Part shown: positions 20,814 to 22,206 of the stretch, piece after piece
How positions within the stretch are numbered: position 1 is the stretch's first letter
How the letters are laid out: every line of letters starts with the position of its first letter
From: a virus
IMG/VR virus record: IMGVR_UViG_3300037517_000870
Coordinates: 1 to 22,206 of that record
Direction: 5' to 3' (one strand)
DNA: 22,206 nucleotides
Program-made: the position numbers and the translations under genes
Notes under the pieces: model-generated
What the model saw: only the letters and a program-made list of their open reading frames with translations
Told to the model about the DNA's origin: nothing
The model's database searches: none

Positions 20814-22099
20814 CGTAAAGCCTCCATCGCAAGGTCAGACACCGTTCGCTTTTCAAACAAACCCTTCCAGATCGTGTCATCGACCGTCTTCTCGGTCAGC
20901 AACACATAGTTCCACACAGGCCGGCGCTGCCCGCTGCGGTGCAGGCGCCCGACCGCCTGTTCGTAGAGCTCCAGCGACCACGGTAGCGACAACCACACCA
21001 TCATGTGCTGGCCTTGCAGGTTGAGCCCGTGCCCGGCTGACTGCGGGTGCGCTGCCAAGAGTTCGATCTGGCCCGCGTTCCAGCGCGTGACGCTGTCCGG
21101 ATGGTTGAGCGTCTCGACGTGCGGGAAGCGCCGCTCAAGCGCTGCCAACTGCTCCTTGAACTGATACCAGACAAGCGTCGGCGCGCGCTGGTTCTCATCC
21201 AGTATGTCCGCGAGCGCGTCGAGCTTGTGGTCTGAGCGCCAGACCGCGTAGCCGTGGTTGTCGTAGACGAACCCGGCTGCGAGCTGCTGGAGCTTCATCG
21301 TCACCGCTGCGGCCGAGGGCGCGGTGATGATGGCGCTGCCGTATTGCAGCAGCATCTCCTTCTTCATCGCGGCGTAGTCGTCCATCCGCATCGGCAGGCG
21401 CCGCTCGACTGTGTTGAGTGGTGGCAGGCTGTCCTTGTAGTCGGCGTTCTCCAGCACATAAGTCCACGGTTTGATGCGCTGCATCACGCGCTCAAGCGCA
21501 CCAGGTAGCGGCGTCCACTGACCGTAGTCACGGTTCAGGCAGTGGAAGTACTGTTGCAGGAACGCGCCCTTGCTGCGGCCCAGCATCTGCTGGTCGATGA
21601 TCTTGCACTGGCCAAAGACGTCCTCCAGCCCGTTCGCGGTGAACGAGCCGGTCAGCCCCCAACGGATCTGCATGGGCTCGATCACTTTCGCGAGCGCCTT
21701 GTAGCGCAGCCCGCTCGGGTTCTTGAGCCGGGTCAGTTCGTCGAACACGATCACATCGAAGTTGAGCTTCTGCGTGGCGAGCCACTGAAGGTTGTCGTAG
21801 TTGGTCACCACCACCTGCGCGGCCGACGCGAGCGCCTTGGCGCGCTGGGTCGGCGTGCCGACCGCAACCGCGAGCTTGAGAGCAGGCGCCCACTTCACAC
21901 CCTCAACCGGCCAGACGTCGGTGCAGACCCGCTTGGGCGCGAGCACCAGCGCCCGCTTGGCGTGGCCCATGTCGAACAGATCCGCGAGCGCGGTCAGCGT
22001 AGTCGCCGTCTTGCCCGCCCCAACCGGTGCCAGCACCATCGCCCGGTCGTTGGCGTACAGAAAGTCGGCCGCTTCTTCTTGGTAGCCGCGTAGCTTCAT
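20810..22099 (-). CDS. SNF2-family DNA helicase / ATPase
   Basis: 429 residues from ATG 22099 (overlaps the previous stop). Helicase superfamily 2 motifs are in order: Q-type start LRGYQEEAADFL, motif I APVGAGKT (24-31), motif Ia VLAPKRVC, motif II DELT (120-123, in place of DEAH), motif III LTGS (149-152), motif V AGHGLNLQ (355-362) and motif VI QAVGRLHRSGQ (381-391). These define the small phage SNF2-like helicases found in replication or recombination modules, usually beside a VRR-NUC nuclease, as here. Expected ATP-driven DNA translocation or branch migration. Length and motif set are complete. GC-rich codon use differs from the smaller genes downstream. Confidence 0.92.
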   Translation of the reverse strand: MKLRGYQEEAADFLYANDRAMVLAPVGAGKTATTLTALADLFDMGHAKRALVLAPKRVCTDVWPVEGVKWAPALKLAVAVGTPTQRAKALASAAQVVVTNYDNLQWLATQKLNFDVIVFDELTRLKNPSGLRYKALAKVIEPMQIRWGLTGSFTANGLEDVFGQCKIIDQQMLGRSKGAFLQQYFHCLNRDYGQWTPLPGALERVMQRIKPWTYVLENADYKDSLPPLNTVERRLPMRMDDYAAMKKEMLLQYGSAIITAPSAAAVTMKLQQLAAGFVYDNHGYAVWRSDHKLDALADILDENQRAPTLVWYQFKEQLAALERRFPHVETLNHPDSVTRWNAGQIELLAAHPQSAGHGLNLQGQHMMVWLSLPWSLELYEQAVGRLHRSGQRRPVWNYVLLTEKTVDDTIWKGLFEKRTVSDLAMEALR

Positions 22100-22206
22100 A
22101 GCGTCCCCATGAGTTCGTCAACGTCCGACCGCGACCAGACCACGCAGACGCGTGCGCCGACGCCGCGCATCTCTGATATCGTTTGGTTCTGAAGGGCTGA
22201 CAGCCG
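22096..22206 (-). CDS. Probable VRR-NUC nuclease, C-terminal end only
   Basis: Only the last 36 residues are inside the window; the gene continues past the right edge. It ends at TGA 22096-22098, overlapping the helicase ATG. The visible part (RLSALQNQTISEMRGVGARV, then CVVWSRSDVDELMGTL) fits the usual C-terminus of VRR-NUC nucleases: 'LS..Q......mR..G..V.VV.S..DVd.L'. In phages this nuclease is commonly encoded next to an SNF2 helicase. The catalytic part is not visible, so the call rests on a short end and on context. Confidence 0.6.
   Translation of the reverse strand, partial: RLSALQNQTISEMRGVGARVCVVWSRSDVDELMGTL

Noticed and set aside
1-22206. Integrase, repressor, attachment site, tRNA or anti-CRISPR genes
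   Set aside because: Looked for on both strands; none of the readable genes matches these, so lifestyle (temperate or lytic) cannot be decided from this window.

Overview
The window is a contiguous piece of a tailed double-stranded DNA phage (Caudoviricetes, podovirus-like). No host gene, integrase, tRNA, rRNA, IS element or CRISPR array is visible. The virion genes follow the phage P22 order: scaffold, coat, gp4-like tail adaptor, gp10-like DNA-stabilisation hub, needle position, then three ejection proteins corresponding to gp7/gp20/gp16. The lysozyme, holin-like proteins, SNF2 helicase and a likely VRR-NUC nuclease are also typical phage genes. The host is probably a proteobacterium. Two phage proteins carry RNA polymerase-related domains that resemble proteobacterial RpoA and RpoH, and the RpoA-like domain looks slightly closer to betaproteobacterial than to enteric versions; that is a weak inference from remembered sequences.

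Layout: positions 1-16880 are rightward late genes. They run as a cut-off fibre gene, two small conserved proteins, a hairpin pair, scaffold, coat, two small head-associated or fibre-like beta proteins, a strong UUCG hairpin, a glycine-rich adhesin, the tail adaptor and stabilisation proteins, a C1q/TNF-like protein at the tail-needle position, an S74-type self-cleaving tail fibre, a GNAT acetyltransferase, three ejection proteins, an alpha-helical protein of unknown role, two holin candidates and a GH108 endolysin. Most of these genes overlap by 1-17 nt, which suggests coupled translation. Positions 16846-22206 are a single leftward operon of 15 genes or partial genes (early or middle type) that converges on the late genes; the two convergent stop codons lie inside one inverted repeat. 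Reading leftward from the right edge: VRR-NUC-like C-terminus, SNF2-family helicase, coiled-coil protein, three small conserved phage proteins, a 54-residue helical protein, an RNA polymerase alpha C-terminal-domain (alphaCTD) protein, a small Trp-rich protein, a stand-alone sigma region 4 protein, several small accessory proteins including a duplicated pair, a zinc-ribbon/winged-helix protein and a small Cys-containing protein.

The most interesting content is the transcription-like module at 18882-19831. A free-standing RpoH-type sigma region 4 and an alphaCTD fused to a coiled coil instead of the alpha N-terminal domain sit in the same operon, one gene apart. The alphaCTD keeps, by eye, the residues that contact UP-element DNA and the acidic residues that contact sigma region 4 in E. 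coli. The phage therefore appears to encode separate copies of the two parts of RNA polymerase that read the -35/UP region of a promoter. This suggests a way of redirecting or blocking host RNA polymerase that I do not recognise as described. Domain names come from motif recognition without a database search.
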